A stretch of 64,000 nt of DNA from DAOQVR01 sp035341665 (GTDB lineage: Bacteria; Chloroflexota; Anaerolineae; JAAYZQ01). The DNA is taken from assembly GCA_035341665.1 (NCBI GenBank), contig DAOQVR010000003.1, forward strand, positions 186,001-250,000, in the 5' to 3' direction. The translations under genes were made by a program, and so were the position numbers. The notes below the pieces were generated by a model. The model did no database searches. It had not been told where the DNA came from and saw only the letters and a list, made by a program, of their open reading frames with translations. Shown here piece after piece: positions 25,646-34,030 of this stretch; the stretch's first letter is position 1; each line of letters begins with the position of its first letter.

Positions 25646-26386
25646 CTAGACCAGCGGCCAGGGAACGGCGCGCCCAGGGCCGGGCTCGGGGAACCTGCCC
25701 GACTGAATCAAGCTTTCCAGGCGGCGCAGCAGGCCGCCGATCTCTGTGTCCGTGATAAGCGCAGCCAGCGCACGCCCGAGGCCAGCGCTTGACTGCAGAT
25801 CGTCCCGCACCCTCCTCAAGTCGTCCTGGATGTTGGCGGGCAAGGGCGTGCCCGCATAGTCCCAGATTACGGTACGCAGCTTTGGAAGGACGTGAAAGGT
25901 CAGTGCGTTGTCAATGGCCCACACGTGACCTTCCAGGTCCTCGAGACAATGCCCCGACTTGCGATCGGCGTTGTTGATCGCAGCGTCCAGCGCCACCAGG
26001 CGCATCAGGTCAAGCCCGTGGGTGCCTTCCTCACGGATCGTAAAGTAGTGGGCGTCTTCCTGGGCTCTCACGTAGAGCTGCACCGAGCCCAGCCCCAAGG
26101 GGCCCTCGCGCAGCAGGGTCGGCGGCACAAGGTCCCATCCAAGCGCCTCACTCACGAGATAGGCGGCCACTTCCCGCTTGCCAAGCGTTCCCGTGGCAAA
26201 GTCCCACAGCGGCCTTTCGCCGCGCTGTGGCTTGTACACGGCCAGGCATGTGAGGCCTGGAAGGCGAGCTGTCACAAGCAGGGTCGCATTGGAGCTCCAT
26301 GGGATCAGGCCTTCAACCGTGATCTCGCCCTCCGAAAGGAGTGTAAGCGCATCCGCCCGCGAGAGTGGGGCATGCGTACCTCTCAC
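25646..26386 (-). CDS. SCO1664-family protein with kinase-like fold
   Basis: A 246-residue member of the family first named after Streptomyces SCO1664 (TIGR03843), distantly related to PI3/PI4- and HipA-type kinases. Visible: TCLAVYKPQRGERPLWDFA with a likely nucleotide-binding lysine, DAAINNADRKSGHCLEDLEG as a catalytic-loop-like HxD-variant region, and VWAIDNALTFH. The GTG start at 26386 overlaps the upstream stop as GTGA, and AAAGG precedes it, so the much longer open frame is not coding. It is paired with DUF3090, as in Actinobacteria. Its biochemical role is unknown. Confidence 0.85.
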   Translation of the reverse strand: MRGTHAPLSRADALTLLSEGEITVEGLIPWSSNATLLVTARLPGLTCLAVYKPQRGERPLWDFATGTLGKREVAAYLVSEALGWDLVPPTLLREGPLGLGSVQLYVRAQEDAHYFTIREEGTHGLDLMRLVALDAAINNADRKSGHCLEDLEGHVWAIDNALTFHVLPKLRTVIWDYAGTPLPANIQDDLRRVRDDLQSSAGLGRALAALITDTEIGGLLRRLESLIQSGRFPEPGPGRAVPWPLV

Positions 26387-26913
26387 GGTGCCTTTCGATC
26401 GCCGTTTCTGCGGGGGCAGAAGTGACCTGCCGGGTCGATTGCTTGGCCACACATGGCACAGAGAGGTCTCCCTGCAGCGATTGCCTGCTGTGCGTTGAGC
26501 GAGAACGCGCGCATCTGTGCGGGGTGCGCCCAAAAACGCGCAATGGAGGGCTTGGCATCCTGTCCTTCTTCTGCGAGCTCTTCGGCCACAATCACAACTT
26601 TGCTGCTGACCTGGTCGTATCCCAGGCTCAGCTGCCCCGCGCGGAAAGCGGGCTCCAGCGGCATCTCCAGCCCCATGCCACCCTCCGAAGGCATGTCGGG
26701 GCCTGCGACGTCGCGTGGATCGTCGCCTGCCAGCTGCAGGAGAAGGTGATCGATTGCCTGGTTGAGCGCAGCAAGCTGTTCCTTCTCAACAACCAGGGTG
26801 ACCAGCCGCCGGCCTTTGCGTGCCTGGATGTAGAAGACGCGATGACCGGGCTCCCCCACGGCGCCCGCCGTGATCTTGTCTACTCGGTTGAGGTCATACA
26901 CAGCGTGTGGCAA
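26383..26913 (-). CDS. DUF3090 family protein with C-terminal zinc site
   Basis: A 176-residue protein of the DUF3090/TIGR03847 family. The N-terminal part reads YDLNRVDKITAGAVGEPGHR and VFYIQARKG; the C-terminus has CAMCGQAIDPAGHFCPRRNG, a likely zinc-binding C-x2-C ... H-x-C site. The start is TTG at 26913 with AGGAG six bases upstream. It is directly followed by, and translationally coupled to, the SCO1664-like gene. The function is unknown; in Actinobacteria the pair usually has a phosphomutase-like third gene, not seen here. Confidence 0.85.
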   Translation of the reverse strand: MPHAVYDLNRVDKITAGAVGEPGHRVFYIQARKGRRLVTLVVEKEQLAALNQAIDHLLLQLAGDDPRDVAGPDMPSEGGMGLEMPLEPAFRAGQLSLGYDQVSSKVVIVAEELAEEGQDAKPSIARFWAHPAQMRAFSLNAQQAIAAGRPLCAMCGQAIDPAGHFCPRRNGDRKAP

Positions 26914-27020
26914 AGGTCACTCCTGCTATGGGGACCGTCCTGCTTCCGCCCATGGGTGGGTGACTCGGGAGCCTGGTCACGCGCCGGCGTGCGAGGCCGC
27001 CCGACCATGGCCCGCCAGGA

Positions 27021-27989
27021 CTATGCCCCGGTAGCTTGGCCAGAGGCGGCTCCGGGGGCCGGCTGCTCGGAGAAGAGGTGGGCTGATGTTCGCTGCGGGA
27101 CCATCATCGACAGCGACTTGGGCACCACCTCGCACTCCAGGGGCGTCCAGCTGAAGGGCTCGCTGTCGACATGGACTGCCATCGGCTTGTCCGTCTCGAC
27201 GCGAATCGTGCGCCCTCGATACACCGTGTGGCGCGGATCGTGCACATGGAGCCTGGTCAGGACCGAGAAGAAGGTGCGCATGGATGCGGCAAAGCCATTT
27301 CCGGCAAAGACATCGAGATCCAGGAGGCCATCATCGACCCGAGCATCCATGGACATCCGAACGCCCCCGTAGTTGGGCGAATTGCTGATGACCACAAGCA
27401 CGCACCGCCGATAGATCCTCTCGCCGTCAATAGTGATGCGCGTGCGTGTGCCCACCAGGGTGGCCGCCACGCCAAGCCCCTTGGCCACGTAGCCGACTGC
27501 ACCCAAGCGACGCTGGACCCGCGTGCGAGGCTCTACGGCATAGGTGACCTCGGCGTCGAGGCCGATGCCGCACCACTGCAAGAAATGGCGACCATTCGCC
27601 CGCCCAATGTCGATGCGGCGTATGCTGCCCGCCAGGAGAGCCTTGACAGACTGCACCAGTGGCTGCCAGACGATGGGCGAGCGCCTAGGTAGGCCCAGAC
27701 CCTTGGCCCACTCGTTGCCTGTGCCAGCCGGCAGCACACCAACGGCAACCTCGCTGCCCACCAAGCCGTTGACGACTTCGTTGATGGTGCCGTCACCACC
27801 AGCGATAAACACCGCGTCCATGTGCTGGTCCTGGGCGCGCCGCGCGACGGCCGTCGCCTCGCCGGCAGCTTCCGTGATGTGCAGGGTGGGACTCCAACCG
27901 CGCTCCTGCAGGTAGGCGATGACTGTGGCCAGCTCCGCACGGGTGCTCCACGGACCAGATGTTGGGTTGGCGATCACGATCGAGCGCAT
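27021..27989 (-). CDS. Diacylglycerol/sphingosine kinase-family lipid kinase
   Basis: A 322-residue YegS/DagK-like enzyme that phosphorylates a lipid alcohol such as diacylglycerol. The nucleotide-binding signature FIAGGDGTINEVVNGLVG and the PAGTGNEWAKGLGLPR segment are clear; the C-terminal part has DGLLDLDVFAG and HVDSEPFSWTPL. The start ATG 27989 follows AAGAGA. It likely acts in membrane lipid turnover. It stands alone on the minus strand between DUF3090 and a terminator. Confidence 0.92.
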   Translation of the reverse strand: MRSIVIANPTSGPWSTRAELATVIAYLQERGWSPTLHITEAAGEATAVARRAQDQHMDAVFIAGGDGTINEVVNGLVGSEVAVGVLPAGTGNEWAKGLGLPRRSPIVWQPLVQSVKALLAGSIRRIDIGRANGRHFLQWCGIGLDAEVTYAVEPRTRVQRRLGAVGYVAKGLGVAATLVGTRTRITIDGERIYRRCVLVVISNSPNYGGVRMSMDARVDDGLLDLDVFAGNGFAASMRTFFSVLTRLHVHDPRHTVYRGRTIRVETDKPMAVHVDSEPFSWTPLECEVVPKSLSMMVPQRTSAHLFSEQPAPGAASGQATGA

Positions 27990-28120
27990 TCTCTTCCCAT
28001 CGCAGACCGGCTCACCGCCGATGGCGGTGCGAGTGTTCGGTAGCCTGAAGCATTATACCAGGACGGCGCCCGCAGCGCCAATCAATCCCCTTGCCGTTGC
28101 AGCGCACGGGCCAGAAAAGC

Positions 28121-28156
28121 GACCGCCCGCTGCTCGATAGGGAGCAGCGGGCGGTC
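28121..28156 (-). terminator. Rho-independent terminator after the protease gene
   Basis: A perfect 15-bp stem, GACCGCCCGCTGCTC (28121-28135) with GAGCAGCGGGCGGTC (28142-28156), with a 6-base loop. On the minus strand the stem is followed by GCTTTTC, a short T run. It lies 23 bases beyond the stop of the protease gene and ends that transcript. Confidence 0.85.
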
Positions 28157-28179
28157 GACGGCAGTAGCCAGAGGAGTGC

Positions 28180-29862
28180 CTATTCCGGAGAAAGGGCTAT
28201 CGCACTCAGCTGGGCCTGCTCTGGTGCGCTGGCGCCGATGCGCAGCGCGCCCTCGATGGCCAAGTCCCGGTAGCCGCGTGCCACTACGACCAGGCCGTAG
28301 GCCTGGCCCTTGGGAAGCTGCTGCGGGAAAGTGAAGCGACCGGAGGAATCGGTCCGGGCCGAGGTAAAGGCCATGTCCGAGCTCTGCTGCTGGACAAAGG
28401 CCTGCACCTTGACGCCGGGCCTCAGGGCAATCACAAGAGCGCCGGCTATGCCCCGCCCGTTGGATTGATCAACCACCTGCCCCGAGACCTGGGTGTCGGT
28501 GTCATCGCTTCGACGGCCCACGACAACCTCACCCTCGGCAGTCACTTGGCCCTTCACAGCCAGCGCGAGGTGATACTTGCCATTGGGAAGGCCACTTGGG
28601 TTGCTCAGCTGCAAGGCGCGCCGGCCCTTTGCGCCTGCGTCCCATGCGCCTTGCTCGGAGACTATGGTCTTGCCGTCCACAGCCCAGACCTGAGTCCAAG
28701 CCAGGCCGTTCTTCATGCCCGAAAACTCGAAGGTTGCGTAGAGCGATTTACTGCCGCTGGCCAGGATCGCCGCCGCGTTGACAGGCCGCCCGTCTGCAGA
28801 GACCTGAGTGCTGAACACGAGGTTCGTGAAGGCGGGGCCGGTTGCCTTGGGCGCCAGGCCTGGCGAAGGGGGCGCCACCGGCTGGGGTGCACCGGCGCCG
28901 CCCGAGGGCTTGACAACGCCGCTCGGAGGCTTGACCGTCCCGCTCGGAGGCTTGACAACGCCGCTCGGAGGTTTGACCACCCCGCTGGGGGGCTTGACGA
29001 CACCGCTCGGAGGCTTGACCGTGGACCCCGCAGGCTTGACGGTGGAGCCCGAAGGCTTGACCGTGTTTGCTGCGGGCTTGGCAGCAACACCGGCTTTGGC
29101 AAGGAGCGGCTTGGCGAGGTTGATGGGACGCAGCCCGTTGATAAAGCCGCCGATGGCGATGGGGCTGTCGTGCTCGTCCACGCGACCATCCTTGTTAGTG
29201 TCCACCACAGGCCGGGCATCTACGGGCGTGATGCCGCTTCCTGCCGCGGCCTGGGTAGGGACGCCGATCAGGAGGCCGTCGAGGTCAACGGCCGTGCCAC
29301 CGCTGTTGCCACCGGCGATGGTGGCGTCGGTTTTGATCCAGGCCCGCTTTGCCGAGACGCCGGACTCTTTGGAGAAGCCCGAGACAGCTCCGGTGGTGTA
29401 GGTAACCGTCTCGCCCCCAATGCCCGGGTAGCCAAAGATGCAGACCTGGTCGCCCAGCTCTAGGGCATCCGAGTCGCCGAGGTCAATCGCAGGGAGGTTC
29501 AGCGCCGAGACCTTCTTTCCGTCGAGACCGGAGACAATCTTGAGAACTGCCAGATCGATCTCAGGGGATTGGGCAGCCACCTGGGCGAGGTAGGTCAGTG
29601 CGGGGGCTTCATCCGAGCGCCCTGTGATGGCGATGCCCAGCATGTCGGCAGCCGGCGCGGACATGCCCATAGCGCGCGGATTGGCAACGTGGCAATTGGT
29701 CAGGATCAACCCTGAGGAATGAACGAGTGTCCCTGAGCCGGTCCAGACCGGGCTCAGGTTGCCCAGGAACGCCCGCTGCAGCGCGACGATCTGGACAACG
29801 CTGCGCATCACCTTCTCAGTGACCGCACGGTTCGGCGACGCAAAGCGATCGGCGGTATCCAT
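28180..29862 (-). CDS. Trypsin-like serine protease with heptad repeats and beta-sandwich tail
   Basis: A 560-residue protein. Residues about 15-215 form an S1/HtrA-like protease with all three catalytic residues: His in TNCHV, Asp in PEIDLAVLK, Ser in AGGNSGGT. An EF-hand-like loop (DTNKDGRVDEHD) follows. Next come eight 7-residue units of VVKPPSG type (about 265-320). A beta-sandwich region and a carboxypeptidase-regulatory-like domain (GQVVDQSNGRGIAGALVIAL) end the protein. No signal peptide is visible, so it may be cytoplasmic or exported another way. The ATG at 29862 has GGAGG upstream, 17 bases after the neighbour stop. It is grouped with the two DUF-like genes upstream. Confidence 0.88.
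   Translation of the reverse strand: MDTADRFASPNRAVTEKVMRSVVQIVALQRAFLGNLSPVWTGSGTLVHSSGLILTNCHVANPRAMGMSAPAADMLGIAITGRSDEAPALTYLAQVAAQSPEIDLAVLKIVSGLDGKKVSALNLPAIDLGDSDALELGDQVCIFGYPGIGGETVTYTTGAVSGFSKESGVSAKRAWIKTDATIAGGNSGGTAVDLDGLLIGVPTQAAAGSGITPVDARPVVDTNKDGRVDEHDSPIAIGGFINGLRPINLAKPLLAKAGVAAKPAANTVKPSGSTVKPAGSTVKPPSGVVKPPSGVVKPPSGVVKPPSGTVKPPSGVVKPSGGAGAPQPVAPPSPGLAPKATGPAFTNLVFSTQVSADGRPVNAAAILASGSKSLYATFEFSGMKNGLAWTQVWAVDGKTIVSEQGAWDAGAKGRRALQLSNPSGLPNGKYHLALAVKGQVTAEGEVVVGRRSDDTDTQVSGQVVDQSNGRGIAGALVIALRPGVKVQAFVQQQSSDMAFTSARTDSSGRFTFPQQLPKGQAYGLVVVARGYRDLAIEGALRIGASAPEQAQLSAIALSPE
28903..29070. repeat. 21-base tandem repeat, about eight copies
   Basis: A coding tandem repeat with unit close to GGCTTGACAACGCCGCTCGGA, about eight imperfect copies. 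On the minus strand it encodes heptads such as VVKPPSG and TVKPPSG. It forms a flexible Pro/Lys linker between the protease and the C-terminal domains, and is likely variable in copy number. Confidence 0.85.
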
Positions 29863-29879
29863 GTGGGGCCTCCTCTGCT

Positions 29880-30617
29880 CTACTTCGGCCAGTCGTCCAG
29901 CATGCCGTCGAGGCCACTCTGCCTGGGCCTGCGGGGGGCGCGCGCCGATGCCGCGCTGCCTACTTGGCCACCGAGGGCATTGAAGACTTCCTGCAGGCTG
30001 GCTTCCGCCGTCCGGCGGTCCAGGCCTGTGAAGGCCGCGAGCTCCTGGGCCATGCCTGTGGCGCGGATGTCGGTCTTGCGCACCGTCTCACCACTGTTCA
30101 TCCTGCCCAGCAGTCCGTCCAGCGACAGACCCTGCGCGCCCGACCCAGCGGGCGTGGAGGCACCTGCCTGCGTGCGGCCCTTCAGCAGCTTGCCGAGGAC
30201 AAAGACGACCACGGCCTGGGCAATCTGCGGAGGAAGCCCAAGCTTCTTGGAGAGCAGGCCAGCAATTGCCGACGCGAAGGGATCGGCTGTCGACGACGAT
30301 CCGCCGCCCCCCAAGACGGCCCCCAGGATGCCGCCCAGACCGCCCCCGCCCAAGCCCGCGCCTGAGCTGATGCCCTGGGCCTCGCCCATGCCGGAGCCCA
30401 GTCCACCGCCGCCCATGATGGCCTGCAGCAGGCCACCGAGGTCCAAACCTCCGCCACCTTCCAGCCCCGACGATGGCGCGGACGGCATCCCTGCGCCTTC
30501 GAGCGAGCCCCCTCCGAGCAGGCCCTGAAGAATGCCTGACAGCGGGTCCCCCGCTGCGGACTCCTCGGGTGCCTGCTGACCACTGCCCTGAATCAACTCC
30601 TTGAACAGGTCTTCCAT
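29880..30617 (-). CDS. Glycine-rich protein with DUF937-like helical domain
   Basis: 245 residues. The N-terminal half is glycine-rich and low in complexity (ILQGLLGGGSLEGAGMPSAP; GGLLQAIMGGGGLGSGMGEA). The C-terminal half has a helical domain: AIAGLLSKKLGLPPQIAQAV, then a GLLGRMNSGETVRKTDIRAT segment and a final helix pair (LAAFTGLDRRTAEASLQEVF). The same C-terminal pattern recurs in the next gene (30749-31549), so they are paralogues. YidB/DUF937-type proteins are the closest family I can suggest. The ATG at 30617 follows AGGAG. Function unknown. Confidence 0.75.
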   Translation of the reverse strand: MEDLFKELIQGSGQQAPEESAAGDPLSGILQGLLGGGSLEGAGMPSAPSSGLEGGGGLDLGGLLQAIMGGGGLGSGMGEAQGISSGAGLGGGGLGGILGAVLGGGGSSSTADPFASAIAGLLSKKLGLPPQIAQAVVVFVLGKLLKGRTQAGASTPAGSGAQGLSLDGLLGRMNSGETVRKTDIRATGMAQELAAFTGLDRRTAEASLQEVFNALGGQVGSAASARAPRRPRQSGLDGMLDDWPK

Positions 30618-30748
30618 CTTGCTACACTCCTCTTCACGGGGTTCTCCCCAGCTCTTGCCCGAGCCGCGCCCTTGCGCTCGCGCACCAGTAGTTCAGTCTA
30701 GCACTCGCGCGTTACGGGTGGTATTACAGGCAGGCGCGCATGCAGAAG

Positions 30749-31549
30749 CTACGGTCCGGCCTCGCCAAGCATCTTGAGTACCTGCTTCAGGCTCGCGGCA
30801 GCTGTTTCGGGATCCAGCCCGGCGGTGTGTGCCAGCTCCTCCAACTCGCCGCGTGACGCCTCGGGCCGTATGTCCACCGCCGGTCCACTGCGAGTTTGCC
30901 GGAAGAAGCCGCCAAGGTCCAGTTCGCCGGTCTCGGGCACCGTCGCTTCGCCGGTCGCTACAGGTGCCTTTGCTTTCTTGCTCTTGACAAGCTTGTCGAG
31001 GATATAGCCGACCACCAGCGTGGCTGCGTCGGACGAAAGCCCCAGGTTTTTCGTCAGGTGCTCCAGGATTGCCTCGACGACCGCCTCGGACCCCTTCTCG
31101 CCCGCCGCTCGGCGCTCCAAAAGCTCGGAGATTAGGTCCCCCAGATCCTGCTTCCGGCGTGGGCGCCGCTTGCTAGAGGCGGTGGTCGTCTCTTTCTTGG
31201 TGGTCTTGCGCTTTGACGCACCGGTCTTGGCCTGGCTCGCCGGTTTCTTGGCCTTTGGCTTGGTCGTCGTCTTTGGCTTCTCGGCGTCCTTGGCGGTCTT
31301 GCTCGTCTTGCGTTTTGTCGCTGGCTTGTCGTCGTCTTTGGCCGCCTTGGCTGTCTTGCGCTTGGCTGCCGTCTTTGGCTTCTCCTCGGCCTTCCCGGTA
31401 GTCTTGCGGCTCGACGTTGCTTTGCGCCGGCCGGTGCTCGTCTTGCGGGCGGTCCGGGTGGCCTGCTCTGTTGTGACCTGCGAGGCGTCAGAGACCGACC
31501 AAGCGCCGCCTTTGGTATCCTCGCCCGGCTGATCGTCCTGTGTCTGCAT
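30749..31549 (-). CDS. Lysine-rich histone-H1-like protein with the same helical domain
   Basis: 266 residues. Residues about 30-130 are a Lys/Thr/Ala tail like eukaryotic H1 or AlgP/HU-extension tails (KRKTAKAAKDDDKPATKRKT; KPKAKKPASQAKTGASKRKT). The C-terminal part (about 135-266) matches the neighbour: AILEHLTKNLGLSSDAATLV, GGFFRQTRSGPAVDIRPEAS, ELAHTAGLDPETAAASLKQV. The basic tail suggests binding to DNA, RNA or an acidic polymer (inference). The ATG at 31549 follows GGAGGA. It is first of a three-gene group with the glycine-rich paralogue and the protease. Confidence 0.75.
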   Translation of the reverse strand: MQTQDDQPGEDTKGGAWSVSDASQVTTEQATRTARKTSTGRRKATSSRKTTGKAEEKPKTAAKRKTAKAAKDDDKPATKRKTSKTAKDAEKPKTTTKPKAKKPASQAKTGASKRKTTKKETTTASSKRRPRRKQDLGDLISELLERRAAGEKGSEAVVEAILEHLTKNLGLSSDAATLVVGYILDKLVKSKKAKAPVATGEATVPETGELDLGGFFRQTRSGPAVDIRPEASRGELEELAHTAGLDPETAAASLKQVLKMLGEAGP

Positions 31550-31626
31550 CTGTCCTCCTCGAGATGTCGGAAATCAGGCCCAAGTCGCCGCGCCCCTTGG
31601 TGAGCGGGGCGAGAAACCCTCCAGCA

Positions 31627-33408
31627 CTAGCCCGCAGGCTGTGCCTGGACCGAGGGACGGCGCCGCTGCTTGTCTTCCTCGCTCGCAGCCAGCATCTCGC
31701 GGGCGCTGGCAGAGGTAAGATCGGTCACCGTGCCCAGCATGGAGGCAATCTCCCCCTGGCGATCCACGCCCTGGAGGGACCGCACTCGGGTCACCGTCCT
31801 TTCGCCCGAGACCCCCTTGGCCACCTGGAGGTGCTGGTCGCCGTAGGACGCGAGCTGCGGGAGATGAGTCACGCACAGCACCTGGTGCCGGCACTGGGTG
31901 CCCCCATCTGCAACCGTGAGTGCCCATAGTTTCTTTCCGACGACCGCTCCGATTCTCCCGCCAATTCCCGCATCTATCTCATCAAAGATGAGTGTTGGGG
32001 TCCGGTCCGCGAGGGCAAGGACGGTCTTGAGCGCCAACATGAGGCGCGACGTCTCACCGCCAGAGGCGATCTTGACCAGAGGCTTCAGCCCTTCACCGAC
32101 ATTGGGTTCTATCAGGAACTCGACCTGGTCGAGACCCGACAAGTCGAACGCCACACGCCTGCCGTCGACGATTGCCCCAAGGGGGTCGTCGCTCCACTCC
32201 ATGGCGACAGCGAAGCGTGCGCGCGCCATGCTGAGCTCATCCAGCTCCGCCTCGATTATGCCGGAGAGGCGCTCGCTTGCCTCGCGTCTACGCGCTGAGA
32301 GATCGGCGCCGGACTGGCCGATCGCCCGCAAGAGGCCGTCCTCAGACGCTTCGAGCTCGGCAACGCGCTCGCCACTGTGCTCAATCGTCTCCAGCTTGCG
32401 CCGTGCAGCAGCCTCGAATTCGAGCACGCCCTCGATCCCATCGCCATACTTGCGCTGGAGGTTGTGAATGACTGCGAGGCGCTCTTCCACCTGGTCGAGC
32501 CGCTCAGGGTTGAACTCTATCTGATCTCGGTAATCGCGCAGGGCACGTGCCAGGTCGTCCAACTGGTCAGCCACGGAGACCAGGCCGGTCTGAAGCGCCG
32601 CATTGGAGGGATCGAGCCGTGCAAGGCCGGCCACGGCACGGGTTGCCTCCTGCACCAGGTCAATGGCCGAGCGGCGATCGTCCTCACCTTCGTAGAGGGT
32701 GCCGTACGCTTCATCGGCAGCCTGGCTCAGCTGCTCCGCATTGGCCAGGCGCACCCGCTCCACCGAAAGCTCCTGGTCTTCACCCGGCCGAAGGTGAGCC
32801 GACTCAATCTCCCCGACCTGGTAGCGCAGTAGGTCGATGCGATGGGCTCGCTCACGCTCATCCTGCCTGAGGTCGGCCAGCTCCTTCCGCACTCCCCGAA
32901 GTCTACGAACCAGGGTTCCAACCTGTTCGCGCAAGGGCCAGAGTCCACCGAAACGGTCAAGTAGGTCAACATGCTCGCGGGCGCGCATGAGTGACAGGTG
33001 CTGCGTCTGACCGTGGATATCCACCAACAGCTCGCCGATGCTGCTGAGCACCCGGAGAGAGACTGCCCGCCCATTCACGCGGCAGATAGTGCGACCCCCG
33101 CGGCGGATCTCACGTCCTATCGCCAGCAGGCCGGGTGAATCGCCTTCTAGCCCTTCCTGCTCCAGCAGCGGCCTGAGCCGGTCAGCCGTCTCGACGTCCA
33201 GAACGAACGTCCCTTCGACCAGCGCCCTCTCCGCACCAACCCTGACCATGTCGGCATCTGCACGTCCGCCGAGCAGCAGGCTCACGGCATCGATGATGAT
33301 GGACTTGCCGGCACCTGTCTCGCCTGTTAGTACGGAGAAGCCTGGGTCAAAGCTGATCTGAAGGGCATCGATGATGGCCAGGTCGCGGATGGTGAGGTCG
33401 CTGAGCAT
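31627..33408 (-). CDS. recN: DNA repair protein RecN
   Basis: SMC-like ATPase of double-strand break repair, 593 residues. Walker A TGETGAGKSIIIDAVSLLLG is near the N-terminus, after LSDLTIRDLAIIDALQISFD. The central coiled-coil region separates it from the ABC signature KIASGGETSRLMLALKTVLA and Walker B TLIFDEIDAGIGG. The size is normal. The start ATG 33408 has AGAGG upstream. It stands 78 bases after the zinc-ribbon membrane gene and could be part of its transcript. Confidence 0.97.
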   Translation of the reverse strand: MLSDLTIRDLAIIDALQISFDPGFSVLTGETGAGKSIIIDAVSLLLGGRADADMVRVGAERALVEGTFVLDVETADRLRPLLEQEGLEGDSPGLLAIGREIRRGGRTICRVNGRAVSLRVLSSIGELLVDIHGQTQHLSLMRAREHVDLLDRFGGLWPLREQVGTLVRRLRGVRKELADLRQDERERAHRIDLLRYQVGEIESAHLRPGEDQELSVERVRLANAEQLSQAADEAYGTLYEGEDDRRSAIDLVQEATRAVAGLARLDPSNAALQTGLVSVADQLDDLARALRDYRDQIEFNPERLDQVEERLAVIHNLQRKYGDGIEGVLEFEAAARRKLETIEHSGERVAELEASEDGLLRAIGQSGADLSARRREASERLSGIIEAELDELSMARARFAVAMEWSDDPLGAIVDGRRVAFDLSGLDQVEFLIEPNVGEGLKPLVKIASGGETSRLMLALKTVLALADRTPTLIFDEIDAGIGGRIGAVVGKKLWALTVADGGTQCRHQVLCVTHLPQLASYGDQHLQVAKGVSGERTVTRVRSLQGVDRQGEIASMLGTVTDLTSASAREMLAASEEDKQRRRPSVQAQPAG

Positions 33409-33477
33409 GAGATGCCTCTACCTCTGTTCTATCCCCCAGTGGGGCAAAGCCTGCCAGGCTCGGATGCAGACATAGCG

Positions 33478-33972
33478 TCAGCGCAGGCGCGCAGCTACGG
33501 CAGCGACGGCCAGGACGAGGAAGATGCCCAGCGCCAACAGACCCCAGAGATCGAGCCTGCCCCAGCGCAGCAGCAGAGCCGGCACCGCCCCAAACACAAT
33601 GCCCGCCCCCGCCGTCAGCCACAGGTACCGGCTTCGCCGCCGGCGCAGGGCAGTGCGTACGACTTCGGCGATTCCGGCACCGATGGCCGGTCCCAAGATC
33701 AGGCCAAAGAACCAGCCACGTAGGGCAAGCATCAGGAATGCTGCCAGCCCGCCCAGGACAAGGGCAATGATCGCGCAGGCGACATAGTCCAGGGTGCCAC
33801 CCGTGTAATAGACAGCCTGCTGCTGGCCAACGCACTGCTTGCAGCGGTACCCGACGGGTGTCCGGACGGCACAGCGCACACAGATTGGTTTGCCACAGCG
33901 GTTGCAGCGCAGCATGGTCGCGACGGACGGGTGGTTTGCGCAGTAGAGGGCGCCGGTTTCTGGGTCAGACAT
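33478..33972 (-). CDS. Zinc-ribbon/B-box membrane protein
   Basis: A 164-residue protein with an N-terminal B-box-like zinc domain (CANHPSVATMLRCNRCGKPI, then CVRCAVRTPVGYRCKQC) and four predicted membrane helices (DYVACAIIALVLGGLAAFLM; LWLTAGAGIVFGAVPALLLR). The ATG at 33972 is preferred to an in-frame TTG two codons earlier. Such proteins are frequent in Chloroflexota and Actinobacteria with no known role. Confidence 0.75.
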   Translation of the reverse strand: MSDPETGALYCANHPSVATMLRCNRCGKPICVRCAVRTPVGYRCKQCVGQQQAVYYTGGTLDYVACAIIALVLGGLAAFLMLALRGWFFGLILGPAIGAGIAEVVRTALRRRRSRYLWLTAGAGIVFGAVPALLLRWGRLDLWGLLALGIFLVLAVAAVAARLR

Positions 33973-34030
33973 ACACAATTCCGCAGACTGGTTTGGCTAG
34001 ATTCTAGCCGCAATCGATGGGAGGGTCAAG

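Noticed and set aside
26387..26533. N-terminal extension of the SCO1664-like protein
   Set aside because: It lies within the DUF3090 gene in another frame; the GTGA overlap gives the natural start.
28903..29070. CRISPR-like array
   Set aside because: The 21-base units are contiguous without spacers and lie in frame in a protein, so it is a coding tandem repeat.
28465..29463. Plus-strand frame with many LD/RR repeats opposite the protease
   Set aside because: The repeats mirror the 21-base coding repeat of the protease; no start signal or family.
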